Below, piece after piece: positions 21,001 through 27,823 of a stretch of DNA of 64,000 nt. Made by a program: the position numbers and the translations under genes. The stretch is from Brenneria izbisi (GTDB lineage: Bacteria; Pseudomonadota; Gammaproteobacteria; Enterobacterales; Enterobacteriaceae): assembly GCF_025840185.1 (NCBI RefSeq), contig NZ_JAMPJU010000008.1:111639-175638 (forward strand). Direction: 5' to 3'. The notes beneath the pieces are model-generated. The model was given only the letters and a program-made list of their open reading frames with translations. It searched no databases and was not told where the DNA came from. How positions within the stretch are numbered: position 1 is the first letter of the stretch; each line of letters begins with the position of its first letter.

Positions 21001-21091
21001 TCTGGCAAACATCCTGACGCCGCATGTCGGCGATGCCAATACCCAAACGCCGGAATATAAGGCGTTCCTGGTTAATGTGGAAAAGGCGTAG
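18044..21091 (+). CDS. fdnG: Formate dehydrogenase-N type alpha subunit, cysteine form
   Basis: Molybdenum bis-MGD catalytic subunit (1015 aa, same length as E. coli FdnG) that oxidises formate on the periplasmic side. It has a twin-arginine leader (SRRQFFKIC), then a 4Fe-4S motif CTYCSVGCG...CPKG. The residue that is selenocysteine in E. coli FdnG and FdoG (ARVUHGP) is Cys196 here, encoded by TGT at 18629-18631 in ARLCHAPS. ATG 18044 follows AGGAG; the frame also runs upstream to 18023. It could be named fdoG equally well. First of fdnGHI-fdhE. Confidence 0.95.
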   Translation: MQVSRRQFFKICAGGMAGTTVTALGFSPSVALAETRQYKLLRAKETRNNCTYCSVGCGILMYSLGDGAKNARPSIFHIEGDPDHPVSRGSLCPKGAGLIDYIHSDQRLKYPEYRAPGSDKWQRISWNEAFDRIARLMKADRDANFIEKNSAGVTVNRWLTTGMLCSSAASNETGMLDFRFTRALGMLGIDTQARLCHAPSVSALGPTFGRGAMTNNWVDIKNANVVLVMGGNPAEAHPVGFKWAVEAKIKNAAKLIVVDPRFNRTASVADLYAPIRAGSDIAFLLGVVHYLLSNNKVQMEYVQSYTNASLLVRADYDFNDGLFSGYDPQARKYDRSSWQYELDENGFARRDLSLTDPRCVWNLLKQHVSRYTPEVVSRICGTPQDQFLTICDILASTCVPDKTATILYALGWTQHTTGSQMIRAAGIIQLLLGNIGMIGGGINALRGHSNIQGYTDLGLLSLRLPGYMDLPSEKQTTLQDYLSQITPQALLPDQVNYWKNTPKFFISLMKSLYGDKAQPENDWGFDWLPKWDQSYDALNYTQRMIEGKVNGYIAQGFNPIAAFADSNKARDALRKLKFLVIIDPLATETSNFWQNHGELNDVDPAQIQTEVFRLPSSCFAEENGSIVNSGRWLQWHFKGAEPPAEALHDGVILAGIFLRLREMYAREGGANPEPVLNMAWNYLNPEDPSPEEVAKEGNGYALADIYDDQGNLVLKKGQLLSDFSQLRDDGTTASYCWVYTGCWTEQGNQMARRDNADPSGLGSTLGWAWAWPQNRRILYNRASADEQGNPWDAKRELIRWDGQRWSGIDTPDYGNAAPGSGVGPFILQAEGLGRLFGIDKLTDGPFPEHYEPVESPLEKSPLHESIRFNPAARLYAFDKQRMGSAAEFPYVATTYSITELFRHWTKHARLNAIVQPEQFVEIGEALAEQKGIRAGDMVRLSSKRGYIKAKAVVTKRIRTLMIEGKPVETIGVPCHWGFEGTTQKGFLANILTPHVGDANTQTPEYKAFLVNVEKA

Positions 21092-21103
21092 CGGAGACAG
21101 ATT

Positions 21104-22024
21104 ATGGCCATGCAATCACAAGATATTATCCGTCGCTCCGCGACTAATTCTCTGACGCCGCCGCCGCAGGCGCGCGATCACCAGGAACCTGTCGCCAAAC
21201 TGATTGACGTCACCACATGTATTGGTTGCAAAGCCTGTCAGGTGGCGTGTTCGGAATGGAACGACATTCGTGATGAGGTCGGACATAACGTCGGGGTTTA
21301 CGATAACCCGACCGATTTGACGGCCAAATCCTGGACGGTGATGCGTTTTTCGGAAGTGGAAGAGCAAGGTCGGCTTGAATGGCTGATCCGCAAGGACGGC
21401 TGTATGCATTGCGCCGATCCGGGTTGTTTGAAAGCCTGTCCGTCGGAAGGCGCGATTATTCAGTATGCCAACGGTATTGTCGATTTTCAGTCAGAACACT
21501 GTATCGGCTGCGGTTACTGCATCGCGGGGTGTCCGTTCGACGTACCGCGGATGAATAAACAGGATAACCGGGTTTACAAATGTACGCTGTGTGTGGATCG
21601 GGTGGCGGTAGGGCAGGAACCCGCCTGCGTCAAAACCTGTCCGACCGGGGCGATCCATTTCGGCACCAAAGCCGCGATGAAAGATCTGGCGGCGGAACGG
21701 GTGCTTGATCTCAATAGCCGCGGTTATGACAACGCCGGGTTATACGATCCGGCGGGCGTCGGCGGAACGCACGTCATGTATGTGTTGCACCATGCGGACA
21801 AGCCGCAGCTTTATCACGGCCTGCCGGACAATCCGACGATCAGTCCGACAGTGACGTTCTGGAAGGGGATTTGGAAACCACTGGCGGCCATCGGTTTTGC
21901 CGCCACCTTCGCCGCCAGCGTATTCCATTATGTGGGCGTCGGGCCGAATCGCGTGGAAGAAGACGATGAAGAAGATGGCGCGGATGCGGCGCATCATGAG
22001 GACAAGCAACATGAAAAAGAATAA
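21104..22024 (+). CDS. fdnH: Formate dehydrogenase-N type beta (iron-sulfur) subunit
   Basis: Membrane-anchored periplasmic subunit (306 aa) with four 4Fe-4S clusters, carrying electrons from FdnG to FdnI. Cysteine groups seen: [35 protein letters not shown] and CTLCVD...CVKTC. One C-terminal transmembrane helix ([19 protein letters not shown]) is followed by an acidic, His-rich tail. It overlaps fdnI by 14 nt. Confidence 0.96.
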   Translation: MAMQSQDIIRRSATNSLTPPPQARDHQEPVAKLIDVTTCIGCKACQVACSEWNDIRDEVGHNVGVYDNPTDLTAKSWTVMRFSEVEEQGRLEWLIRKDGCMHCADPGCLKACPSEGAIIQYANGIVDFQSEHCIGCGYCIAGCPFDVPRMNKQDNRVYKCTLCVDRVAVGQEPACVKTCPTGAIHFGTKAAMKDLAAERVLDLNSRGYDNAGLYDPAGVGGTHVMYVLHHADKPQLYHGLPDNPTISPTVTFWKGIWKPLAAIGFAATFAASVFHYVGVGPNRVEEDDEEDGADAAHHEDKQHEKE

Positions 22025-22640
22025 TCGAATTCAGCGCTACAGCGCGCCGGAACGTATTAATCACTGGATTGTGGCGTTCTGTTTTGTGTTTGCCGCCATC
22101 AGCGGTCTGGGCTTTTTCTTCCCCTCGCTCAACTGGATGATGAACATTCTGGGTACGCCGCAGTTGGCCAGAATTCTGCACCCTTTTGTGGGGGTGGTGA
22201 TGTTTGTCGCTTTTCTGTTAATGTTTTTCCGCTACTGGAAACACAATCTGATACGCCGTGATGATATTGAATGGGCCAAAAACATTCATAAGATTGCCAG
22301 AAATCAGGAAGTCGGCGACACAGGCCGGTATAATTTCGGTCAGAAGTGTGTGTTCTGGCTGGCCATTATCAGCCTGGTGCTGCTGTTGGCCAGCGGCATT
22401 GTCATGTGGCGACCGTACTTTGCTGACGCGTTTCCTATCCCGATCATTCGTCTGGCTTTGCTGGTTCATTCGCTGGCGGCGGTAGGGCTGATTATCGTTA
22501 TTATGGTGCATATTTATGCGGCGCTATGGGTGAAGGGAACTATTACTGCGATGGTGGAAGGCTGGGTATCGACGTCATGGGCGAAGAAACATCATCCACG
22601 CTGGTATCGTGAGCTACAACGTAAACAACAGGAAAAGTAA
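22011..22640 (+). CDS. fdnI: Formate dehydrogenase-N type gamma (cytochrome b) subunit
   Basis: Integral membrane di-haem cytochrome b556 (209 aa) that reduces menaquinone. Four hydrophobic helices are visible, with candidate haem histidines in [20 protein letters not shown] and [13 protein letters not shown] 22011 overlaps fdnH and gives the family length; the frame runs further upstream without significance. Confidence 0.95.
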   Translation: MKKNNRIQRYSAPERINHWIVAFCFVFAAISGLGFFFPSLNWMMNILGTPQLARILHPFVGVVMFVAFLLMFFRYWKHNLIRRDDIEWAKNIHKIARNQEVGDTGRYNFGQKCVFWLAIISLVLLLASGIVMWRPYFADAFPIPIIRLALLVHSLAAVGLIIVIMVHIYAALWVKGTITAMVEGWVSTSWAKKHHPRWYRELQRKQQEK

Positions 22641-22645
22641 CCCTG

Positions 22646-23572
22646 ATGAGTATTCGTATTGTTCCTCAGGAACAGTTAGAAAGTAATGAAAAATCGGCAG
22701 CGGTGGGGACAATCCCACCGTTGCTTTTTGCTAATTTGAAAAGTTTGTACAGCAGCCGCGCTGAGCGCTTGCGTCAACTGGCGACCGACCATCCCCTGAG
22801 TGATTATCTGTTGTTCGCCGCCAGTGTGGTGGAGGCGCAACAGAAGGTGATGCACGATCACCCGCTACAGATTGATCTTAGCGAGATCCTGGCGCAAGCG
22901 GGTACTCGTCCGCCGCTGGATGCATCGGTGTTTCCGCGCGATGCGCATTGGCAGACGCTATTGCGCGCCTTGATTGAAGAACTTAAGCCGGAGGCCAGCG
23001 GACAAGTGTTATCGACGCTGGAAAATCTGGAAAAATGCGCGGCGCAGGAGTTGGAAAGGCTGGCGACCTCGTTGTTCAACCACCAATTCAGTGCGGAAAA
23101 CAACGATAAAGCGCCGTTTATCTGGGCGGCGCTGTCGTTATTCTGGGCGCAGATGGCGAGTCAGATCCCCGGCAAGGCGCGGGCGGAGCCCGGCGAACAC
23201 CGTCAGTTTTGCCCGGTATGCGGCAGCATGCCGGTATCCGGCGTCGTTCAATTGGGTGCCAGCAGCGGACTGCGCTATCTGCATTGCAACCTGTGTGAGA
23301 GCGAATGGCACATGGTGCGGGTGAAATGCAGCAACTGCGAAGAGTCCGGTGATCTGAATTACTGGTCGCTGGACAGCGAAAATGCGGCGATTAAAGCGGA
23401 GAGTTGCGGTCACTGCGGCACGTATCTGAAAATTCTGTATCAGGAAAAAGATCATCGCGTTGAAGCGGTGGCCGACGATCTGGCGTCGCTGGTGCTGGAC
23501 GTGAAGATGGAAGAAGAGGGCTTTTCCCGCAGCAGCATCAACCCGTTCCTGTTCCCGGAAAGCGCCATCTGA
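22646..23572 (+). CDS. fdhE: Formate dehydrogenase accessory protein FdhE
   Basis: Cytoplasmic rubredoxin-like proofreading protein (308 aa) needed for active respiratory formate dehydrogenases. It has the family's four paired cysteine motifs in the C-terminal half (CPVCGS, CNLCES, CSNCEE, CGHCGT). It follows fdnI by 5 nt, so it is in the same operon. Confidence 0.96.
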   Translation: MSIRIVPQEQLESNEKSAAVGTIPPLLFANLKSLYSSRAERLRQLATDHPLSDYLLFAASVVEAQQKVMHDHPLQIDLSEILAQAGTRPPLDASVFPRDAHWQTLLRALIEELKPEASGQVLSTLENLEKCAAQELERLATSLFNHQFSAENNDKAPFIWAALSLFWAQMASQIPGKARAEPGEHRQFCPVCGSMPVSGVVQLGASSGLRYLHCNLCESEWHMVRVKCSNCEESGDLNYWSLDSENAAIKAESCGHCGTYLKILYQEKDHRVEAVADDLASLVLDVKMEEEGFSRSSINPFLFPESAI

Positions 23573-23587
23573 CGGCCTGATGGGAAT

Positions 23588-23621
23588 ACCGTCCCGGCCA
23601 GTAGGCTAGGCCGGGAACGGT
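23588..23621. terminator. Hairpin terminator between convergent fdhE and effector genes
   Basis: A 12-bp GC-rich stem (23588-23599 with 23609-23621, one bulged A) with a 9-nt loop. It stands between fdhE (plus) and the effector gene (minus). The T run is weak, so bidirectional termination is likely but not certain. Confidence 0.65.
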
Positions 23622-23667
23622 GACTTTCAATTCAACGCGGGACGATCTGGTGTTGGCGCGGCACGGG

Positions 23668-24561
23668 TTACCTTGAGAGGATGTTATCGAAGGTTCTTGT
23701 TTCGTCGCCATCGGTGTAATAGGTGCTTGGGTCGGTGGACACCCTGGCGTCAAACAGATTGTCCGACTCAGTAGCGAAGATGTGATCGACCAACTCGTCG
23801 CCAATCGGCGGGAGATGCTGCTTGTGCAGTTTTCTATCGATGGCGTCCGTGTCTAAGGGTTTGATCGACTTTAATCTGTCTCTGTCCTTGTTGCTAAATG
23901 TATAGGCGCTATATTCTTCGTTACGATATTCACTCAGAACATCACGCAAGGACAGTTTTTCTCCGCTTCTGGCATCCTGAATAAACGTCTGATCGAAGGT
24001 TGATGCGCTGGGTTTCACCGGCCAGGCATCGACAACCACGGTATTTCTGTCGCCCCAGCGTGACGCACGCCGATCGCCCAATAATAAAAATTCATGGGAA
24101 TTCCCTTCCGGCAGGCGGGTACGCACCCGCATCATCGGCGCGTCAGTTTTGCCTTGCAACACCGCTGACGCGGTACTGGCAAAGACCGGGCAATTTCCGC
24201 CTTGCATTTTCTGCGCGCGTTTTAGCTGCGCGAGGGAATTTCCCCCTGAATATGCATCATCAGCTAGTTTGGCCCGCGCCCAACTTTCGCCGGAAGACGA
24301 TGAAATATCCTTTATCTGGTTGCCGGCCCCCGCATGCAAAATATTTTTGACTACCTGATTGGCCCAGGCCGCTTGCGCTAGATTTTCCATGGTGCTGGAT
24401 TTCACTTGCACGGTCCGGTACTGGTAACTGCTCAGCCCCAGACTTTGTGCCGAGAACTGTTCGTGGGTTTTAACAACGCTGTGATCTTGATTGAGCGCGT
24501 TCCAGGTAGAAGCGCCTGATGACGAACTGCCGCTGGAAAATATATGACTTAATCGGTTCAT
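23668..24561 (-). CDS. Putative type III secreted effector with Cys-His-Asp set
   Basis: Protein of 297 aa with a Ser-rich, polar first 20 residues (MNRLSHIFSSGSSSSGAS) and no Sec signal or membrane helix, as in type III secreted effectors. A possible catalytic set is seen: Cys124 in GGNCPVFAST, His156 in GNSHEFLL and Asp178 in TVVVDAWP. The spacing (32 and 22 residues) resembles transglutaminase/papain-like folds. The context is strong: its ATG overlaps the stop of a CesT-type chaperone gene, and a hrp box precedes the pair. I do not recognise a named effector family and assign no substrate. The pair sits between fdhE and the DMSO reductase operon, with no secretion genes nearby. Confidence 0.72.
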   Translation of the reverse strand: MNRLSHIFSSGSSSSGASTWNALNQDHSVVKTHEQFSAQSLGLSSYQYRTVQVKSSTMENLAQAAWANQVVKNILHAGAGNQIKDISSSSGESWARAKLADDAYSGGNSLAQLKRAQKMQGGNCPVFASTASAVLQGKTDAPMMRVRTRLPEGNSHEFLLLGDRRASRWGDRNTVVVDAWPVKPSASTFDQTFIQDARSGEKLSLRDVLSEYRNEEYSAYTFSNKDRDRLKSIKPLDTDAIDRKLHKQHLPPIGDELVDHIFATESDNLFDARVSTDPSTYYTDGDETRTFDNILSR

Positions 24562-25064
24562 TTTATTGCCTGAGTATTGAGTGGTTGTCTGAACATAGGA
24601 TGTAATGGCGACGGCGGAGACTGTTTGACGACGTGCGGTTTCTGATCGTTATGTTGCGGCACGCTGCGCGATTGAGCGTTGAGCAGCCATTCGCGCAGCG
24701 CATGGACTTCATCAATAAAGGCTTCCACCAGTCTGAATATTTCCACGCTATTCAACTCCGCCAAAAGTTGACGGGTGGATAGCATCACGCTGTTGCTTTG
24801 CGGCTCCAGACCCACCACTAACACCGGGTGGATGGGGCTGAATGCATTGGACGCCAGTAAATCATAAAGTATCTGGTGGTGAGTCTCTTTTTCTAATTCG
24901 CTGACCACACAAACCATATTGAGATAATTTTCCTGCGTGCCAATGAAATGAATATCCAAACCTTGTTCAACAGTCATGATATACACGTCATGTCCATCCG
25001 CCGGTGCGGAAGAGACGTCGATACCATAGTGTTTAAACAACATAAACATGATTTTATGAAACAT
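24558..25064 (-). CDS. CesT-type type III secretion chaperone
   Basis: Small protein (168 aa) resembling class I type III chaperones of the CesT/DspF kind: an N-terminal helix (MFHKIMFMLFKHYGID), a central beta-rich part and a helical C-terminal region (LLAELNSVEIFRLVEAFIDE). A Pro/Gln-rich tail follows. It would bind the effector encoded downstream; the ATGA overlap implies coupled translation. AAGGA lies 13 nt before ATG 25064, a slightly long spacing. A hrp box is 37 nt upstream of the start. Confidence 0.75.
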   Translation of the reverse strand: MFHKIMFMLFKHYGIDVSSAPADGHDVYIMTVEQGLDIHFIGTQENYLNMVCVVSELEKETHHQILYDLLASNAFSPIHPVLVVGLEPQSNSVMLSTRQLLAELNSVEIFRLVEAFIDEVHALREWLLNAQSRSVPQHNDQKPHVVKQSPPSPLHPMFRQPLNTQAIK

Positions 25065-25100
25065 GTTTTCGCTTTCGTCCTTTATTCCCTGGATAACGGT

Positions 25101-25128
25101 TGAGTGGCGGCAGAGGACAATAAGTTCC
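25101..25128 (-). promoter_or_regulatory. hrp box (HrpL-type promoter)
   Basis: On the minus strand the sequence is GGAACT-N15-CCACTCA. This fits the HrpL sigma-factor consensus GGAAC(C/T)-N15/16-CCACNNA. It lies in the 130-nt gap after napF and points at the chaperone/effector pair, 37 nt before the chaperone start. Confidence 0.82.
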
Positions 25129-25194
25129 GGTTAACTCTGGATTATTGAATAATGCGCCGGATAGGAATGGCGTGGGAGCAGATTGTCGGAATAT

Positions 25195-25755
25195 TCAAAC
25201 CGGCTGAAGCGCCAGCCTGATGGCTCGCTCGTCGCACTGAAGCAGACATTCGCCGCATCCATTGCACCGCGACGTATCGACGACGGGGATGCCATGTTCG
25301 TCGGCGGCGAGCGCCTGTATTGTACAAGACGAGACACACGTGCCGCAGTGTCGATGCGTATGAATACAACGATTGATATCGATAACCGGCCTTAATCCGG
25401 TATCGAATCGCGTCTGTGGCGACAAAGCGCCGCTGGCGCAGTGTTCAATGCACTGATTGCAGCCGTCGCAACTGGCATATTCAATGGCAAGTAGCGGATA
25501 GCCGTCATCGTCCTGGATGATAACGCCCATCGGACAATGGGTGGCGCATTGCTGGCAACGGGTGCATTGATGCAGGAATAACTCAGGCGTCATGGCGCCG
25601 GGCGGACGAGGCGTTTGTGCCAGGCGAACCGCTTGCGACGCTGTTTCTGGCGGTACGTTTTTATGCGCCGCGCCGAGTAACGCGCGCAGTAGCCCGCGGC
25701 GGCTGATATAGCGGTGTGAGAGATATTCGCGATAAAAGTTGTCTGTTTTAGTCAT
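25195..25755 (-). CDS. napF: NapF-like ferredoxin-type protein
   Basis: Cytoplasmic iron-sulfur protein (186 aa) with a basic RR-containing N-terminus (ISRRGLLRALLG). Cysteine groups for four 4Fe-4S clusters are partly or fully visible: CTRCQQCATHC, CDGCNQCIEHC, CGTCVSSC and CNGCGECLLQC. NapF proteins assist molybdoenzyme maturation. The genuine Nap operon is absent here; this copy is the last gene of the dmsABC-dmsD operon, so it probably serves the DmsA-type reductase. Its ATG overlaps the dmsD stop. Confidence 0.85.
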   Translation of the reverse strand: MTKTDNFYREYLSHRYISRRGLLRALLGAAHKNVPPETASQAVRLAQTPRPPGAMTPELFLHQCTRCQQCATHCPMGVIIQDDDGYPLLAIEYASCDGCNQCIEHCASGALSPQTRFDTGLRPVIDINRCIHTHRHCGTCVSSCTIQALAADEHGIPVVDTSRCNGCGECLLQCDERAIRLALQPV

Positions 25756-26348
25756 CAGCGATATATCCGGTCGTTACGTGGCGATAGCGCATGGCTGTGC
25801 TGAATCTCTTGTAAAAACTGTTCGGTAATTTGTGCTAACTGCGCATAGAACGCGCTTTGCGTGTTGGCGCGCAACAGGTGCAGATAGCGGTGACTCCACG
25901 GCAGCAGGTGTTCTTCCAATAGCATCACTACCGCGTCTTCCTGTTTTCGTTCCAGCAAACAGGCCAGGGCCAGCAACATCAAGCCAAACTGATCTTCCGG
26001 CTCATGCTGGCGGCGGATGAATGTTAACTGGTTATGCTGTAAAAATTTACGGTAGCGTGTGGTGGAATCGCCCATCAGCAGATTATCTTTGTCCAGATAA
26101 ACCGAACCCCAGGGCGGGGCCTGCATTTCTCCCTGTCCTTCAAACAGCACGGAAAACTGCCAGTTGAATGCTTCTGCTTCAGGTATATGCAGTTGCTGGC
26201 AAATCTGCTGCACGCGCGCTTTATCCTGCCAGCGATACAGTTCGGGGATCTGATCAAGATTGTCTAATAACTGGCCTATTTCCGGCGAACTGGGGGGATA
26301 GTAAAACAATGCGCCTAATAAACGCGGCAAGGCGGCAACACATAACAT
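25755..26348 (-). CDS. TorD/DmsD-family molybdoenzyme chaperone
   Basis: Cytoplasmic chaperone (197 aa) of the TorD/DmsD family, expected to bind the twin-arginine leader of DmsA and aid cofactor loading. It is all-helical in character, with a family-like LPRLLGALFYYPP start, QFSVLFEGQGEMQAPPWGSVYLD (the E/P-W-GS-VYLD stretch typical of the family) and HEPEDQFGLML (EPEDH-type motif, with Gln in place of His). I chose ATG 26348, which has GGAG 8 nt upstream; the frame extends to 26426 but overlaps dmsC with no ribosome site. Confidence 0.88.
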   Translation of the reverse strand: MLCVAALPRLLGALFYYPPSSPEIGQLLDNLDQIPELYRWQDKARVQQICQQLHIPEAEAFNWQFSVLFEGQGEMQAPPWGSVYLDKDNLLMGDSTTRYRKFLQHNQLTFIRRQHEPEDQFGLMLLALACLLERKQEDAVVMLLEEHLLPWSHRYLHLLRANTQSAFYAQLAQITEQFLQEIQHSHALSPRNDRIYR

Positions 26349-26407
26349 GGCGTATCTCCACGGTGAACAGCAACAGACCGGCATGCGCCTGCCTGTCTGC
26401 CGGGGCG

Positions 26408-27184
26408 TTACATCGGTAGCATCCACAGATTATAGAAAGCGATCCGTCCGGCCAGTTCGCCGACAATCACCACGGTGGCGCTGGCGGCCAGCAGCGTTTG
26501 TCCGGCGCGATGACGCAGATGAAGAATAACGCCGAACAGTCCGACAGCCAGCAGGACAAGCTGGACGCTAAACCAGGAAAGTTGCGCGCTGGTCAACACG
26601 TTGTCCGCCGTCATCAAGGTGGATAAATAACCGGGACGCAAACAGAAACTCACCAGTATGGCGGGCAGGCTGACGAATAATCCCAGACGACGAGCGCCCA
26701 GCGCCGCCGCCAATGCGCCGCCGCCGATCATGGACGTCAGTAGCATCGTCGCTGTGGTGTAGTGATTATTCCAGGTCGCCACCGTCGGAAGTTGGTATAC
26801 GCGGGGAATGGCTGCCAGAAAGAACAGACCGACCACCGCGGCTAGCCAGGCCAGCGCTGAAAACAGCGTTCGGCCACCCCGATCGAGTAGTAGCCCCAAC
26901 GCCGCCACGCCGCCGGTGACGGAGAACAAGGCGGAAAGCACGATTTCGTTGCTCATGGGTGAGAGACCGACCCGGAATAGCATATTGATGGCCCGCAGCG
27001 GTTGACCAACATGGACGGCGCCAATGAGCAGGGCGACGCCAAACAGACACATGGCGCTGAACAACCCGATAGCCAGACGACGGTGGTCAATCTGTTGCCA
27101 TTGTCCGGCAATCAACAGCACAACAAATGCGCCGACGGCGCTTTGGGTGAGAACGGTAAAGAAGACCAGCGGTAATTCAGACAT
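26408..27184 (-). CDS. dmsC: DMSO reductase membrane anchor subunit DmsC
   Basis: Eight-helix inner-membrane subunit (258 aa) that anchors DmsAB and oxidises menaquinol. It is hydrophobic throughout, with a family-like N-terminus (ELPLVFFTVLTQSAVGAF) and HVGQPLRAINMLFR in the second loop. Its start overlaps the dmsB stop by 8 nt. Confidence 0.93.
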   Translation of the reverse strand: MSELPLVFFTVLTQSAVGAFVVLLIAGQWQQIDHRRLAIGLFSAMCLFGVALLIGAVHVGQPLRAINMLFRVGLSPMSNEIVLSALFSVTGGVAALGLLLDRGGRTLFSALAWLAAVVGLFFLAAIPRVYQLPTVATWNNHYTTATMLLTSMIGGGALAAALGARRLGLFVSLPAILVSFCLRPGYLSTLMTADNVLTSAQLSWFSVQLVLLAVGLFGVILHLRHRAGQTLLAASATVVIVGELAGRIAFYNLWMLPM

Positions 27185-27809
27185 GACGAACCTCCTGCAA
27201 GTTCTGGATCGCGCCTTCTTTATCGCCAGTCAGACGGGCGTTGGGATGCGCTTTAACAATCAGGTTGGGTTTGGTCAGCGTGGCGCAAGGCAATGGCGCA
27301 ATATCATGGTCATTGCCCGTGCCGTATTTGGCGCGAAGTTTGTCGATTGGACCGAAATCCAGCGCCCGCTGAGGACATGACTCTACGCAGATCGGCGGTA
27401 AATCATGTTGCAGGCGATCCAGGCAGCCATCGCATTTGCGCATGATTTTGGCCTGATGATCGAACTGCGGCGCGCCATAGGGACAGCGCATTTCGCAATA
27501 ACGGCAGCCGACGCACAACTCATCGTTCACCAAAACCAGCCCATCCTCTTCCCGTTTGTGCATGGCCCCGGTGGGGCAGCCGGTCACACAGGTCGGCTGG
27601 TCGCAGTGGTTACAGGCGATGGAGAGGTAATAGATGAACGTATTATTGCGCCAGGCATTGCCGTCTTTGATCCAACTGCCGCCGCCATACTCGTAAACCC
27701 GGCGGAATTTCGGGCCGACATCCAGATCTTTATTGTCCTTACAACTGACCTGACAGGTTTTACAACCGGAGCAGCGTGAGGAGTCAACAAAAAAGCCATA
27801 TTGTGTCAT
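27177..27809 (-). CDS. dmsB: DMSO reductase iron-sulfur subunit DmsB
   Basis: Electron-transfer subunit (210 aa) with four 4Fe-4S cluster motifs: CSGCKTCQVSC, CNHCDQPTCVTGC, CVGCRYCEMRC and CDGCLD...CVESC. There is no leader, in line with export as a partner of DmsA via Tat. A GAGGTGAT ribosome site precedes ATG 27809, 14 nt after dmsA. Confidence 0.95.
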   Translation of the reverse strand: MTQYGFFVDSSRCSGCKTCQVSCKDNKDLDVGPKFRRVYEYGGGSWIKDGNAWRNNTFIYYLSIACNHCDQPTCVTGCPTGAMHKREEDGLVLVNDELCVGCRYCEMRCPYGAPQFDHQAKIMRKCDGCLDRLQHDLPPICVESCPQRALDFGPIDKLRAKYGTGNDHDIAPLPCATLTKPNLIVKAHPNARLTGDKEGAIQNLQEVRHV

Positions 27810-27823
27810 TGTTAATCACCTCA

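Noticed and set aside
23668..24561. Assignment of the effector to the YopT/AvrPphB (C58) protease family
   Set aside because: The spacing of Cys, His and Asp (32 and 22 residues) does not match that family (over 100 and about 15).
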